DNA of 60,218 bases, from the NCBI RefSeq assembly GCF_013283795.1, contig NZ_JABSOD010000021.1, positions 1 to 60,218 of the forward strand. Direction: 5' to 3'. Each line of letters opens with the position of its first letter. The first letter of the stretch is position 1. A program made the translations under genes and the position numbers. Positions 1-8,073 of this stretch are shown here, in pieces. A model generated the notes under the pieces. The model ran no database searches. It saw only the letters and a program-made list of their open reading frames with translations, and had not been told where the DNA came from. Source of the stretch: Rheinheimera lutimaris. GTDB lineage: Bacteria; Pseudomonadota; Gammaproteobacteria; Enterobacterales; Alteromonadaceae.

Positions 1-71
1 GTTTTGAAATACCTGCAAGCGGTTATTTAAGAAAACTGTTTAACCGCTGTTTAAATGAGCAAAAGCAGGTT

Positions 72-773
72 TTACCGAACCACAGCTTTACGGCTATTAT
101 ACTCAGCAATCATCTGCTGCATTTGCGCTTCGTCGTATGGCATCAGGTTACTTAGTATCATACGTTTCTCACCTTTACCGATTTGCTCTCCCTGCTCTGT
201 TAAAGAGAACTCCAGTAATGCATTACCACGCTTACCATCAACCAATAAAGAGGAGTTCGTCAGGCTTAAGCCAACTTCCTGTTGCGGCAGGCGGCTAAAA
301 CTCAATGCCATGCTCTCATAGATAACCAATGGCCGGGTCGGATTAATCATTACCTGGTGCTGTTGCATCAGGGGTTGCAATATATGTGGAAAGTTCTGGC
401 CGGAAAACTTCACATAATCACGGATTAAGGGTTCGATTACCGCAAGATCATGCTGACAAGCCCCGCTATGTCGCAACGACAGATATACCTTCCCCTGACT
501 ATCACAAATAGAAATAAGGTTATCCTGCTCTTTGCATTGCAGCAAAACGTCAGCCGCCACCATACCGGCAAACTGACAACTAAGTTGCTCCGTAACGCCA
601 TAACGGGTAAGTAAGTAGGAAAACAATAAATCGCCGGGGACACAAAAGCGCTTCGCGTCTTCGTCATGGATCGGATTAAAATCTGTCGCCACCTGTTTGG
701 CAAACTCACATGCCTGTTTGCGGCTGAAACTAAAACCTTCGTCGCTTTGGTTAACGTACTTTTCTAACAACAT
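72..773 (-). CDS. DUF3581 family protein
   Basis: A 233-residue protein matching, from memory, the DUF3581 family of Vibrio, Shewanella and relatives. The N-terminal third contains a motif of the hot-dog/MaoC kind (a conserved run DFNPIHDEDAKRF near residue 32), which suggests an acyl-thioester-binding fold, but no function has been shown for the family. It has no signal peptide or membrane segment, so it is probably cytosolic. The start ATG at 773 gives the family's usual N-terminus. It is transcribed alone, divergently from the sulA-like gene. The family call is fairly secure; any enzymatic role is inference. Confidence 0.8.
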   Translation of the reverse strand: MLLEKYVNQSDEGFSFSRKQACEFAKQVATDFNPIHDEDAKRFCVPGDLLFSYLLTRYGVTEQLSCQFAGMVAADVLLQCKEQDNLISICDSQGKVYLSLRHSGACQHDLAVIEPLIRDYVKFSGQNFPHILQPLMQQHQVMINPTRPLVIYESMALSFSRLPQQEVGLSLTNSSLLVDGKRGNALLEFSLTEQGEQIGKGEKRMILSNLMPYDEAQMQQMIAEYNSRKAVVR

Positions 774-897
774 CGATCGTTGACTCTCTTTCAGTATAAG
801 CCGGTCATTCTACCCAAATTTACAGCTGCAATGGTCCAGCCAGTAAAAAATTACTTATCAAAGCAAAAATATGCTTGCTTTATGTACACACGCAAAC

Positions 898-917
898 TAC
901 TGTATATCCATACACTG
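898..917 (+). promoter_or_regulatory. LexA (SOS) box-like site
   Basis: The left half, TACTG followed by an AT-rich 10-bp spacer (TATATCCATA), matches the gammaproteobacterial LexA consensus TACTG-N10-CAGTA. The right half reads CACTG, so it is imperfect. It lies 26 bp upstream of the start codon of a SulA-like gene, where SOS control would be expected. The position and half-site are seen; LexA binding is inferred. Confidence 0.55.
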
Positions 918-942
918 TACAAATAAACATGCAGAGGCTGAT

Positions 943-1389
943 ATGTACCATCGTTTACGCGGCGCCCAATACAAGCGTTTAACCAAAACCACTTATAACG
1001 ATAACAGCTTACTAAAAATACACTCTGTAACAGACAGCAATGCGTTGACGGCAGATCACTCGCGGCACAGCTTATTGCAGCTTATTCAGCAGCATCAGCA
1101 CCAAAAAGGCTGGATTTTGTTGATTGCTCCCACTTATATACCTGATAAAGAGTGGGCAGAACATTATCAACTATCTTTACATAATGTCTTGGTTGTACAT
1201 CAAAAACAGATTAACGATTTAAACGCGACAATTAAACAAGCACTTCGCTCTGCCAGTTGTAAGGTTGTGATTAACTTTGCCAGCCAGTTAGACCAACAAC
1301 AATTGGACTCTTGTCGTAAATTGGCAGTAGGCAATAACACCTGGTTTTATCAATGTGAACAGATGCAACAGCCGCAGCTGGCACATTAA
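943..1389 (+). CDS. sulA: SulA-like SOS cell-division inhibitor
   Basis: A 148-residue protein with the layout of SulA: a variable N-terminus, then a segment (about residues 45-130) resembling E. coli SulA in order and spacing, including the LLQL, GW-LLIAP, KEW and IKQALRSASCKVVI stretches. SulA binds FtsZ and stops division during DNA damage; the fold is a degenerate RecA-like domain. I chose ATG 943 because GCAGAGG lies just upstream and the longer reading would start upstream of the LexA-like box at 898-917. Divergence from E. coli is high, so it could be a related SOS division inhibitor, but the LexA-type site supports the call. Confidence 0.7.
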   Translation: MYHRLRGAQYKRLTKTTYNDNSLLKIHSVTDSNALTADHSRHSLLQLIQQHQHQKGWILLIAPTYIPDKEWAEHYQLSLHNVLVVHQKQINDLNATIKQALRSASCKVVINFASQLDQQQLDSCRKLAVGNNTWFYQCEQMQQPQLAH

Positions 1390-1465
1390 CGGTATTGCAT
1401 ACCTGAACGACAAATATAACAACCTGAGTTAAAATAGCCGTTTTATAACGGTAAATAAGTTCAGT

Positions 1466-1939
1466 ATGCTGTGTTATTGCGGTTCAACTAAAACATTCAC
1501 TCTATGCTGCCAGCCTTTATTAACGGGGTTGGCCAGTGCAGCTGGCTGCGAGATATTAATGAGATCACGCTACAGCGCTTATTGCGTGGGTGATGTTGAC
1601 TATATATACCGCACTTATCATTTATCCTGCCGTGCTGATAATCCCAAACCGGCTTTGGCTGCTTTTGCTGATAACAGTCATTTTATCGCCCTTAAAGTGC
1701 TGTCTTCTGAGCAAAGTAGCCAGCAAGGCTATGTCAACTTTAACGTCCGCTATATACAACAGAATATGCTGTACGAATTTACTGAGCGCTCCAGATTCGT
1801 GTTTGAAGATGCCTGGTATTATGTTGATGGTGTTGTGACAGACATTGCGCCGGTTAAAATACTCCGGAATGCGCTCTGCCCCTGCAACAGCGGAAAAAAA
1901 TTTAAACAATGTAACCCGCACCGGCTATCCGGCAGTTAA
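1466..1939 (+). CDS. ychJ: YchJ family SEC-C motif protein (UPF0225)
   Basis: A 157-residue protein with two zinc-binding SEC-C-like motifs, one at each end: C-C-CC at residues 3-15 (CYCGSTKTFTLCC) and CPCNSGKKFKQC near residue 140. Between them is the NTF2-like YchJ core with the MRSRYSAYC motif. Length matches the E. coli protein (about 152 residues). The molecular role of YchJ is not established; SEC-C motifs usually bind zinc and mediate protein or nucleic-acid contacts. It follows the sulA-like gene by about 75 bp and may be transcribed separately. Confidence 0.88.
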   Translation: MLCYCGSTKTFTLCCQPLLTGLASAAGCEILMRSRYSAYCVGDVDYIYRTYHLSCRADNPKPALAAFADNSHFIALKVLSSEQSSQQGYVNFNVRYIQQNMLYEFTERSRFVFEDAWYYVDGVVTDIAPVKILRNALCPCNSGKKFKQCNPHRLSGS

Positions 1940-1949
1940 TATTCGCTTG

Positions 1950-2426
1950 TTAAGCCGCATTTACACCATGTAGTTGTTCCAGCACTTCATAAAGTGCTGC
2001 CGGATTAATATCCGGTTTATCGGGTGTTGTTTGTTGTAAACGTCTGCGACAGTGCAGGCTCAGACTTTGCCATACTTCAGCGGCCAATCTGCTTTTATCA
2101 TCAAATTGTGTTAACGGAGGCTGATTCAGATACGTTGCTAACTTTAGCTGCGTTAATCCGCCCTGCTGTAATGCTGCGCTATGATGTTGCATTAACATAA
2201 TATCGGTTTCCGTTTGGCAAAAAGTCCTGGCTTGTTGCACACCGAGTTGTTGCAGTAAGTTTTGCTCAATACGCTCTGTTAGAGCTTCTGGTGTAAAAAA
2301 CTGAGCAGATTCATCAACCGCAGGTGTAAGCCATGCAAGATACATGGCGAAGTCTGCCCGTTGTGCGCTTTGCAAAGCACGATTTAACTTACCATCAAGT
2401 TGCCACTCGTTGATGACCATCGTCAT
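1950..2426 (-). CDS. Conserved hypothetical protein
   Basis: I do not recognise this 158-residue protein. It is soluble, glutamine- and leucine-rich, predicted mostly helical, with no signal peptide, membrane segment or cysteine cluster. Codon use resembles its neighbours and it fills the space between ychJ (convergent, 10 bp away) and the tRNA gene without overlap, which supports it being real. The ATG at 2426 is followed in frame by another at 2420, so the true start may be two codons later. No clear ribosome binding site was seen. Confidence 0.55.
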   Translation of the reverse strand: MTMVINEWQLDGKLNRALQSAQRADFAMYLAWLTPAVDESAQFFTPEALTERIEQNLLQQLGVQQARTFCQTETDIMLMQHHSAALQQGGLTQLKLATYLNQPPLTQFDDKSRLAAEVWQSLSLHCRRRLQQTTPDKPDINPAALYEVLEQLHGVNAA

Positions 2427-2502
2427 ATTCTGCTAATTCACCGGTAAAATTGTTGTCTTGTTGGAATTATCGGCAGTCAGACAAAAAAGTTTAGTAAATG
2501 GC

Positions 2503-2530
2503 TTTACATCAAAAGTAAGTTTGATAATAT
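2503..2530 (+). promoter_or_regulatory. Sigma-70 promoter of tRNA-Tyr
   Basis: TTTACA at 2503-2508 and TAATAT at 2525-2530 form a -35/-10 pair with a 16-bp spacer. A GC-rich stretch (GCCGTCC) follows immediately, as is usual for stringently controlled tRNA promoters. It lies 14 bp before the mature tRNA 5' end. Confidence 0.6.
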
Positions 2531-2543
2531 GCCGTCCACTCGT

Positions 2544-2628
<85 letters not shown>

Positions 2629-2756
2629 TTTCCTACTGTCATTTCTGACCATCAACACACTTACTGCACTTAAACTGTCTGCTGTACTATTCTCGTTAAT
2701 GTTCTTGCTTATCTCTGTGTTATTTCCGACACTTACGTAATTCCTTTAATTACTAC

Positions 2757-4397
2757 GTGGTGCAGATGGATAATAAGACGCTTGAGAATCAACGGGTATT
2801 AATAGTTGATGATCAACGGGCCTTTCAGCTGATGTTCAAAGGCATCCTCTACTCTATGGGCGCAACCAATGTTGCATTCGCCCCAACCGGCGAACAGGCA
2901 TTGGCAAAATGTGCCAATGTCAGCTATGACATTTTGTTTGTCGATTACCACTTAGGCGTCGGTAAAAACGGTAAGCAACTACTGGAAGATTTACGCGAAA
3001 AAAAACTCCTGGCTCCCCACAGCATTTTTATGCTGGTTACCGGCGAGAATAGCGTTCCTATGGTTATGAGCGCAGTTGAGCTTGAACCAGACGATTACTT
3101 AGTTAAACCCTTCTCACAAAACGTATTACGCAGAAGAATTCAACGCATAAAAAGGAAGAAGACACAATTAGCTGCGCTGTATCAGGCGCTGTTTGATGAG
3201 CAGGCAGAACAGATTATTGAATTATGCCAGCAGGAAATTGCAACTGAAGGCCGCTATCAGCAATTTTGTAAACGGGTATTGGTCGAAAACCTGATTGCGC
3301 AACAACACTACGCCCCGGCAGAGCAGATACTGCAAGCTACATTATCACAACGACGTAATGGTTGGGCCTTGTTGTTACAGGCCAAACTCTGTTTTGCACA
3401 ACAGCGTTATGAGGAGTCGTTGTTGTTGTGTCAGGAAGCAATAGAAGATAATCGTTATTTCGCCGAAGCCTACGACATTCAGGCACAAGTTTATCTCGCG
3501 CAAAAAGAGCCGGAACTGGCATTCGACAGTATTCAAACTGCGGCAGAAATAGCCCCTTTTAATATGGCCAGGCAATATCTGTTACTCGGGATCGCCAGAG
3601 AGTTAAACCATGTACCACAGCAGGTGCAGGCCAGCAAACAGCTATATGAAATTACCCGACGCTCAGTAAAACAAGATGTCGTGCATTTACTGAATTATGT
3701 ACGCACCATAATTGACGCGGCAGTCAGAGCTGATGATGCCTCAGTACGTAATCGTTATCTGCAGGAAGTGTCATTAGCCCTGCAGCGGGTAAAACGCGAT
3801 GACAGCATGACCCGTGAAATTAATTTTAATTTATTCGAAGACCTGTGCCAGGCCAGGCTTGAGTCACTTAATGGTGCACAGTACCAGGCAAAAAAAACCT
3901 ATGCCGCTATTGCTGAGCAATTACAAGACGAACACCAGGTACTGCCGGACGCAATATTTTTGCTAAATCAGATTGGCGAATTTGAACAAGCCACAGCGCT
4001 ACGTCAGTTAATGCCTGCAGAACAAATGAAGAACCCGGTGTTAAAAGCCTTGTTCAATGACCAACAAAGCTTTGTCGATCAGAAGCAGTTGCAGTTTGGT
4101 GAGCTTAATAAAGCCGGTATCAAAAGTTATAAGGCTGGTAATTACGCCGCAGCGGTAACGCAGTTTGAAGCAGCATTGGAGCTGGCACCAATGAATACCG
4201 GTAGCGCACTCAACTTAATCCAGGCATCTATCCAACTATTAAACAGTCAGCAAAAACGTAAGTCCGTCGAGTTATTTGACCGCTGTAAGAAAACCTTCCG
4301 GGTTGTCGATAATATGCCCTTACCGGAACATCACAGGGTTCGCTACAAAGAGCTGCTACAGCAGTTTGACAAACTACGGGAAGAGTTTCGCCGCTAA
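2757..4397 (+). CDS. Response regulator: receiver domain plus TPR repeats
   Basis: A 546-residue protein. Residues 12-135 are a CheY-like receiver: the acidic pair DD at 18-19, the phospho-acceptor Asp in LFVDYHLG (D63), the Thr of the VTG motif and Lys in DDYLVKPFS are all present. The rest (about 140-545) is helical and TPR-like, with clear repeats near residues 190-290 and 455-500. There is no DNA-binding or output enzyme domain, so it should act through protein contacts. No histidine kinase gene is adjacent. Two in-frame GTG codons (2757, 2760) precede ATG 2766, which is an equally good start. It overlaps deoC by 4 bp at the 3' end, tail to tail. Confidence 0.85.
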   Translation: MVQMDNKTLENQRVLIVDDQRAFQLMFKGILYSMGATNVAFAPTGEQALAKCANVSYDILFVDYHLGVGKNGKQLLEDLREKKLLAPHSIFMLVTGENSVPMVMSAVELEPDDYLVKPFSQNVLRRRIQRIKRKKTQLAALYQALFDEQAEQIIELCQQEIATEGRYQQFCKRVLVENLIAQQHYAPAEQILQATLSQRRNGWALLLQAKLCFAQQRYEESLLLCQEAIEDNRYFAEAYDIQAQVYLAQKEPELAFDSIQTAAEIAPFNMARQYLLLGIARELNHVPQQVQASKQLYEITRRSVKQDVVHLLNYVRTIIDAAVRADDASVRNRYLQEVSLALQRVKRDDSMTREINFNLFEDLCQARLESLNGAQYQAKKTYAAIAEQLQDEHQVLPDAIFLLNQIGEFEQATALRQLMPAEQMKNPVLKALFNDQQSFVDQKQLQFGELNKAGIKSYKAGNYAAAVTQFEAALELAPMNTGSALNLIQASIQLLNSQQKRKSVELFDRCKKTFRVVDNMPLPEHHRVRYKELLQQFDKLREEFRR

Positions 4398-5122
4398 TCA
4401 GCTTCGCTGAGTTTTTCTGCCAATTCATTAACCAGTGCACTTGCGCCAATACGCATGCCGGCGCTGGTAGCCACCTTTCCGCTGATATCTTCATACAGCT
4501 GCAGCAATGTCAGCGCCTGAGCTACAGTGCGGATACCGCCGGAGGCTTTGAAGCCAACGTCTCTTTGCGCAGCCGCTATCACAGTTAACATAATTCGGGC
4601 TGCTTCGTGCGTCACGCCAACCGGCACTTTACCGGTTGAAGTTTTAACAAAATCTGCCCCGCCCTCAATGGCTAACTCGGTAGCCTTAGCGACTTGTTGT
4701 GCAGTTACCAGCTCTCCGGACTCAATAATAACTTTCAGACAGACTCCGGCACAGGCCTGGCGTACGTCATACAGAAAGCTTTTAACAAATCCATGCTCAC
4801 CGCGCAAAAGCGCCTTATAAGGCAGCACACAATCTATTTCAGAAGCCCCTGCAGCAATGGCTTGCTGAATTTGCTCACATACCAGATCGGCCGGTAAATC
4901 TCCTGACGGAAAGTTAACTACTGTCGCCAGTGCTGCCTGAGTGCGACGTTCAGACCAGGCGGCCAGCGCAGGCAGATACTGCGGGTATACACAATAAGCT
5001 GCTGCCGGCAAAGGCGGAACCGTATCAAGCCAACCTGCGAATGAATCTGCAGTGTCCGTATCTTGTAGTCTGGTGATATCAAGCAGCTTTGCCAATTGTT
5101 GCAAGCGTAATATGTTAGTCAT
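4394..5122 (-). CDS. deoC: Deoxyribose-phosphate aldolase
   Basis: Cleaves 2-deoxyribose-5-phosphate to acetaldehyde and glyceraldehyde-3-phosphate in deoxynucleoside catabolism. The class I aldolase Schiff-base lysine is in GADFVKTSTGK (K160), and the second catalytic lysine in VGFKASGGIR. ATG 5122 gives a 242-residue protein whose start aligns with E. coli DeoC (259 residues); a longer reading frame upstream adds residues without family support. The C-terminus is a little shorter than in E. coli. It is not next to deoA, deoB or deoD, unlike the enterobacterial deo operon. Confidence 0.93.
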   Translation of the reverse strand: MTNILRLQQLAKLLDITRLQDTDTADSFAGWLDTVPPLPAAAYCVYPQYLPALAAWSERRTQAALATVVNFPSGDLPADLVCEQIQQAIAAGASEIDCVLPYKALLRGEHGFVKSFLYDVRQACAGVCLKVIIESGELVTAQQVAKATELAIEGGADFVKTSTGKVPVGVTHEAARIMLTVIAAAQRDVGFKASGGIRTVAQALTLLQLYEDISGKVATSAGMRIGASALVNELAEKLSEAD

Positions 5123-5276
5123 AAGTCTATGTCCGGTAGCAATGCAGCCTGCGGGCTGTCTAAGCATTATTTATAAGCACTCTGTTGATGGCGTGGAGCT
5201 TAAACTAAATGGTGGCAAAAAAGCAAAAACAGTAACGGAAAAAATATCTGAAATATTTTTGAATTATTCTGTAGCG

Positions 5277-5373
5277 GCGCAGTCCTATCTTGCAGTAGTT
5301 GTTAAGTAGTATCTGTTCTCTCCTGTTTCGATGTCCTAGTGTTTGCGCCGGTTTTATGCCGGCGCTTTTTTTT
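5277..5373 (+). ncRNA. Candidate small RNA ending in an intrinsic terminator
   Basis: The 5123-5371 gap holds a strong plus-strand terminator (5345-5373) with no plus-strand gene before it, since both flanking genes are on the minus strand. A -10-like TATTCT lies at 5265-5270, which would start a transcript of about 95 nt. No good -35 hexamer was seen. The terminator is direct evidence; the transcript is inferred. It matches no known sRNA family that I recognise. Confidence 0.35.
5345..5373 (+). terminator. Rho-independent terminator (plus strand)
   Basis: Stem GCGCCGG / CCGGCGC (7 bp), 7-nt loop, followed by eight T. On the minus strand no T-run follows the stem, so it works only for plus-strand transcription. 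The T-run touches the stop codon of the convergent ygjP-like gene. Confidence 0.8.
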
Positions 5374-6076
5374 ACAACTCCATTTGCTGATGCTGCTGCC
5401 TGAGCCACGATTTTGCCTGCTCTGCCTGAGGATAATGCTGTCTGACCAATTGCCAGAAACGGGGGGAATGATTCAGGTGTTTAAGGTGGGCCAGCTCATG
5501 CACCACCACATAATCAGCAACCCAGGCCGGAGCCATCAGCAGGCGACGGTTAAACCCCAACTCCGTATTGTGCTTACAATAGCCCCACTTCGTTTGCCAA
5601 TTTCCTATAATTACCGGACCAGCCTGTAGTTGCATCCGGCCCTGCCAATACGCTACCCGCTCAGAAAACCAGCTAACCGCCTGTTGTTGATACCATTGTT
5701 GTATTAAAACCAACGCACGACGCTGAACATTTTGCGCTGCAGTGCGTGTAGATACGGTAATAATAAGAGAATTATCAACATGTTGTACCTGTGATTTCAC
5801 GCCAGACCGCAATTGCAACGGCATCATAGTGCCAAGCATCGGCACTTGCTGCTGCATCAGCCAATCGGGTTTGGTTTGTTGTTCCGAGTGTTGCAGGTGT
5901 TTTACTATCCATGGCTGCTTTTGCGCCACTAAGGTTTTAATGTCAGTCAGGCTGTATCCAAAAGGGGCCCGCACAGTCAACTTGCCCTGCTTAATCTGCA
6001 ACGCCACACTGCGCCTTTTTGCACTGTAATGCAGGCTGTAACTAAAGGTATCACTTTCTATCACTAAAGCTGACAC
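5372..6076 (-). CDS. YgjP-like M48 metallopeptidase domain protein (DUF45)
   Basis: A 234-residue protein of the DUF45/YgjP family. The zinc-protease signature HELAH is at residues 193-197, followed by the NHSPRFW motif that supplies the third ligand and is typical of this family. There is no signal peptide, so it is cytosolic. Substrates of YgjP-type proteins are unknown. Length is typical for the long form of the family. It stands alone, divergent from xthA with a promoter-sized gap of 120 bp. Confidence 0.87.
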   Translation of the reverse strand: MSALVIESDTFSYSLHYSAKRRSVALQIKQGKLTVRAPFGYSLTDIKTLVAQKQPWIVKHLQHSEQQTKPDWLMQQQVPMLGTMMPLQLRSGVKSQVQHVDNSLIITVSTRTAAQNVQRRALVLIQQWYQQQAVSWFSERVAYWQGRMQLQAGPVIIGNWQTKWGYCKHNTELGFNRRLLMAPAWVADYVVVHELAHLKHLNHSPRFWQLVRQHYPQAEQAKSWLRQQHQQMEL

Positions 6077-6196
6077 TACTTACTCCACGTACCGGCTTGT
6101 TACTGTACTTAACGTCGTCATTGTGCCACAGCTGCAAATAAAGTGTTATGATCCAAACACTTTGCCGCAAAAAACAGATTAAGGGCTTCTTCGAAA

Positions 6197-7003
6197 ATGA
6201 AAATTATATCTTTTAATATCAATGGCATTCGTGCACGACTACATCAGTTACAAGCATTGATAAACAAGCACCAGCCTGACATTATCGGCTTGCAGGAAAT
6301 TAAAGTACATGACGATGAGTTTCCGTTAGCAGATGTGCAGGCTATGGGGTATCACGTGTACCATTTCGGCCAGAAAGGCCATTACGGTGTCGCTATTTTA
6401 AGTAAAGTGCCGGCGTTAAATATGCAATATGGTTTCCCGACTGATGAGGCTGAAGCACAACGCCGTATGCTGATAGGACGTTTTGCCATGCCGGACGGCA
6501 CGCCGTTGACTGTGCTTAACGGCTATTTCCCACAGGGCGAAAATCGTGACCATCCGGTAAAGTTTCCGGCTAAAACCCGCTTCTATGCCGATTTACAACA
6601 GTATCTGCTTACTCATCATACACCGGACGAACTGGTCGCAGTTATCGGGGATATCAATATATCGCCGATTGATCTGGATATCGGCATAGGCGAAGCCAAT
6701 GCCAAGCGTTGGTTACGTGAAGGCAAAACATCTTTCTTACCGGAAGAGCGTGACTGGCTGCAGCGTCTGAAAGACTGGGGCTTGATTGATACCTTTCGTG
6801 CATTACACCCGACAGCTGATGCACAGTACAGTTGGTTTGACTACCGCTCTAAAGGTTTTGATGATAATCGTGGCTTGCGCATAGATGTAGTGATGGCAAC
6901 AGCACCACTGGCGCAGCGCTGCATTGAAAGTGGTATTGATTATGAACTGCGTGGAATTGAGCGCCCGTCTGACCATGCCCCGGTATGGTCAGTGTTTAAC
7001 TAA
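6197..7003 (+). CDS. xthA: Exodeoxyribonuclease III
   Basis: The 268-residue AP endonuclease / 3'-5' exonuclease of base excision repair. Metal and catalytic residues of the exonuclease-endonuclease-phosphatase fold are visible: E34 in GLQEIKV, the Asp and Asn in GDINISPID, and Asp-His in the C-terminal SDHAPV motif. Length equals E. coli ExoIII (268). The gene is monocistronic and convergent with yfbV. Confidence 0.97.
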   Translation: MKIISFNINGIRARLHQLQALINKHQPDIIGLQEIKVHDDEFPLADVQAMGYHVYHFGQKGHYGVAILSKVPALNMQYGFPTDEAEAQRRMLIGRFAMPDGTPLTVLNGYFPQGENRDHPVKFPAKTRFYADLQQYLLTHHTPDELVAVIGDINISPIDLDIGIGEANAKRWLREGKTSFLPEERDWLQRLKDWGLIDTFRALHPTADAQYSWFDYRSKGFDDNRGLRIDVVMATAPLAQRCIESGIDYELRGIERPSDHAPVWSVFN

Positions 7004-7011
7004 TTCAGCTT

Positions 7012-7047
7012 AAAAAACATGAGTGGCTGTAACAACCTACAGCCACT
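7012..7047 (-). terminator. Terminator of yfbV overlapping its stop codon
   Basis: A 10-bp stem (7022-7031 with 7038-7047) and 6-nt loop. Read on the minus strand it is followed by a run of six T (7012-7017). The hairpin includes the last codons and stop of yfbV, so the coding end doubles as terminator stem. Confidence 0.75.
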
Positions 7048-7483
7048 GCTTAATAAACGTTTTGTCCAATTGCTGATAAGCCTTTTGCAACAATAAGGCT
7101 AAGTCTTTATAACTGCCCGGTTGTGACACCGGTGCCAGCTGAATACCATGTTGCTGCATTTGTTGGCTGATGTGTTGATACCAGGCCGCAATTGACGGCG
7201 GCAGCGGCGTTGCCGAGCGCACGCCTAACCAATACCAGCCCTGCAACGGTAAAGCCGCCAGAAAAACCAGCATAGTAATAATTTGCGGTAAATGCGCCAG
7301 TCCCAGGTAGCTTAACTGCACAGCAGCACAAACCAGAGCCAGTGCCGGTAAATAACGCCACGCAACAGAAGTAAGCAAAATCACCTTATTTTCCACAAAC
7401 AAGCCGTTCAATTCAGCTTTAGCCGGCCATTGCTTACTGTACTCCCGCCCTGCACGCAAGGTTGTATAAAGCGGATACTGCAT
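7037..7483 (-). CDS. yfbV: YfbV family inner-membrane protein (UPF0208)
   Basis: A 148-residue protein matching E. coli YfbV (151 residues) along its length, including the YSKQWP, FVENKVI and SATPLPPSI motifs and the C-terminal QLDKTF. It has two hydrophobic segments (about residues 42-62 and 67-88). E. coli YfbV is reported to keep the Ter macrodomain insulated from flanking DNA; whether that holds here is unknown. ATG 7483 was chosen because a GGGGG ribosome binding site precedes it and it fits the family start; the open frame extends 35 codons further without support. Confidence 0.9.
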   Translation of the reverse strand: MQYPLYTTLRAGREYSKQWPAKAELNGLFVENKVILLTSVAWRYLPALALVCAAVQLSYLGLAHLPQIITMLVFLAALPLQGWYWLGVRSATPLPPSIAAWYQHISQQMQQHGIQLAPVSQPGSYKDLALLLQKAYQQLDKTFIKQWL

Positions 7484-8073
7484 TACTACCCCCAACTTCG
7501 TCAGACTTCTGCTAAACGATAGCATAAAATCTACCCGGTTACCTCTGTCAGGGTGACAGCTAAGCAAACGAAGCGGCCGCCGATGCAAATAACTTAGAGA
7601 AAAACGCAGAATACAGCAGTCACAGCACGCTTTTTTAACCGGAAAACATCAGACAGTTACATGCTTTAGCATTAGCAGATACTAAAACAGTGTTTTTAGC
7701 GCTATTTACTAAAGCTTTAAGTTAAAGCTAACCTAACAAAAAATATGCCAATACATAATGCTTTTAAATTACATGCAGATAGCAACGTTAAACAGTGTTA
7801 CACACAAAGTTATCCACAAAATCTGTGGACAACCCTACGTCATATATTGCAGCGAAACAAACCCTGCTGTCAGGTTATTTGCCAGCACAAATGTCACTTT
7901 CAACAAAGTTTCATTATAAGTGCGTCAAATTGTCACATTTAGCATTTCAGCTATTACCGGCTAAGCGTCTTCTAACGCCGGTTTCTGTAACAACAACCCG
8001 CGAAGATGTCTTGAGTCCGGGCTGACAACTGGATTAGGATACGGGTCTGTATTACTTTACGGATATACTGCTG
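7484..8073. other. Gene-poor stretch before the IIA-like gene
   Basis: About 590 bp with no convincing gene. Two overlapping short plus-strand frames here lack ribosome binding sites and protein character. The stretch is AT-rich in its middle and contains the palindromic DnaA-box-like pair at 7810-7832. It must also hold the promoter of the IIA-like/dapE operon, which I could not pin down. Confidence 0.6.
7810..7832. promoter_or_regulatory. Inverted pair of DnaA boxes or similar operator
   Basis: TTATCCACA at 7810-7818 is a perfect consensus DnaA box. Five bp later TGTGGACAA (7824-7832) is the inverse of TTGTCCACA, one mismatch from consensus. Together they form a near-perfect palindrome with 9-bp arms. 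No other box, 13-mer array, dnaA, dnaN or gidA is nearby, so it is not an evident origin; DnaA-controlled transcription, a titration site or another dimeric regulator's operator are all possible. Confidence 0.5.

Noticed and set aside
18..48. Hairpin with 8-bp arms after the DUF3581 gene as its terminator
   Set aside because: The loop is 15 nt, and on the minus strand no T-run follows the stem; too weak to call.
5052..5309. Plus-strand open frame of 85 codons across the deoC start
   Set aside because: It overlaps deoC for half its length, has no ribosome binding site and no protein-like composition.
7745..8025. Two short plus-strand open frames in the gap before the IIA-like gene
   Set aside because: They overlap in different frames, have no ribosome binding site, and one spans the DnaA-box palindrome.
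7484..8073. Replication origin suggested by the DnaA boxes
   Set aside because: Only two boxes, no AT-rich 13-mer array, and none of the genes that flank oriC (dnaA, dnaN, gidA, rpmH).
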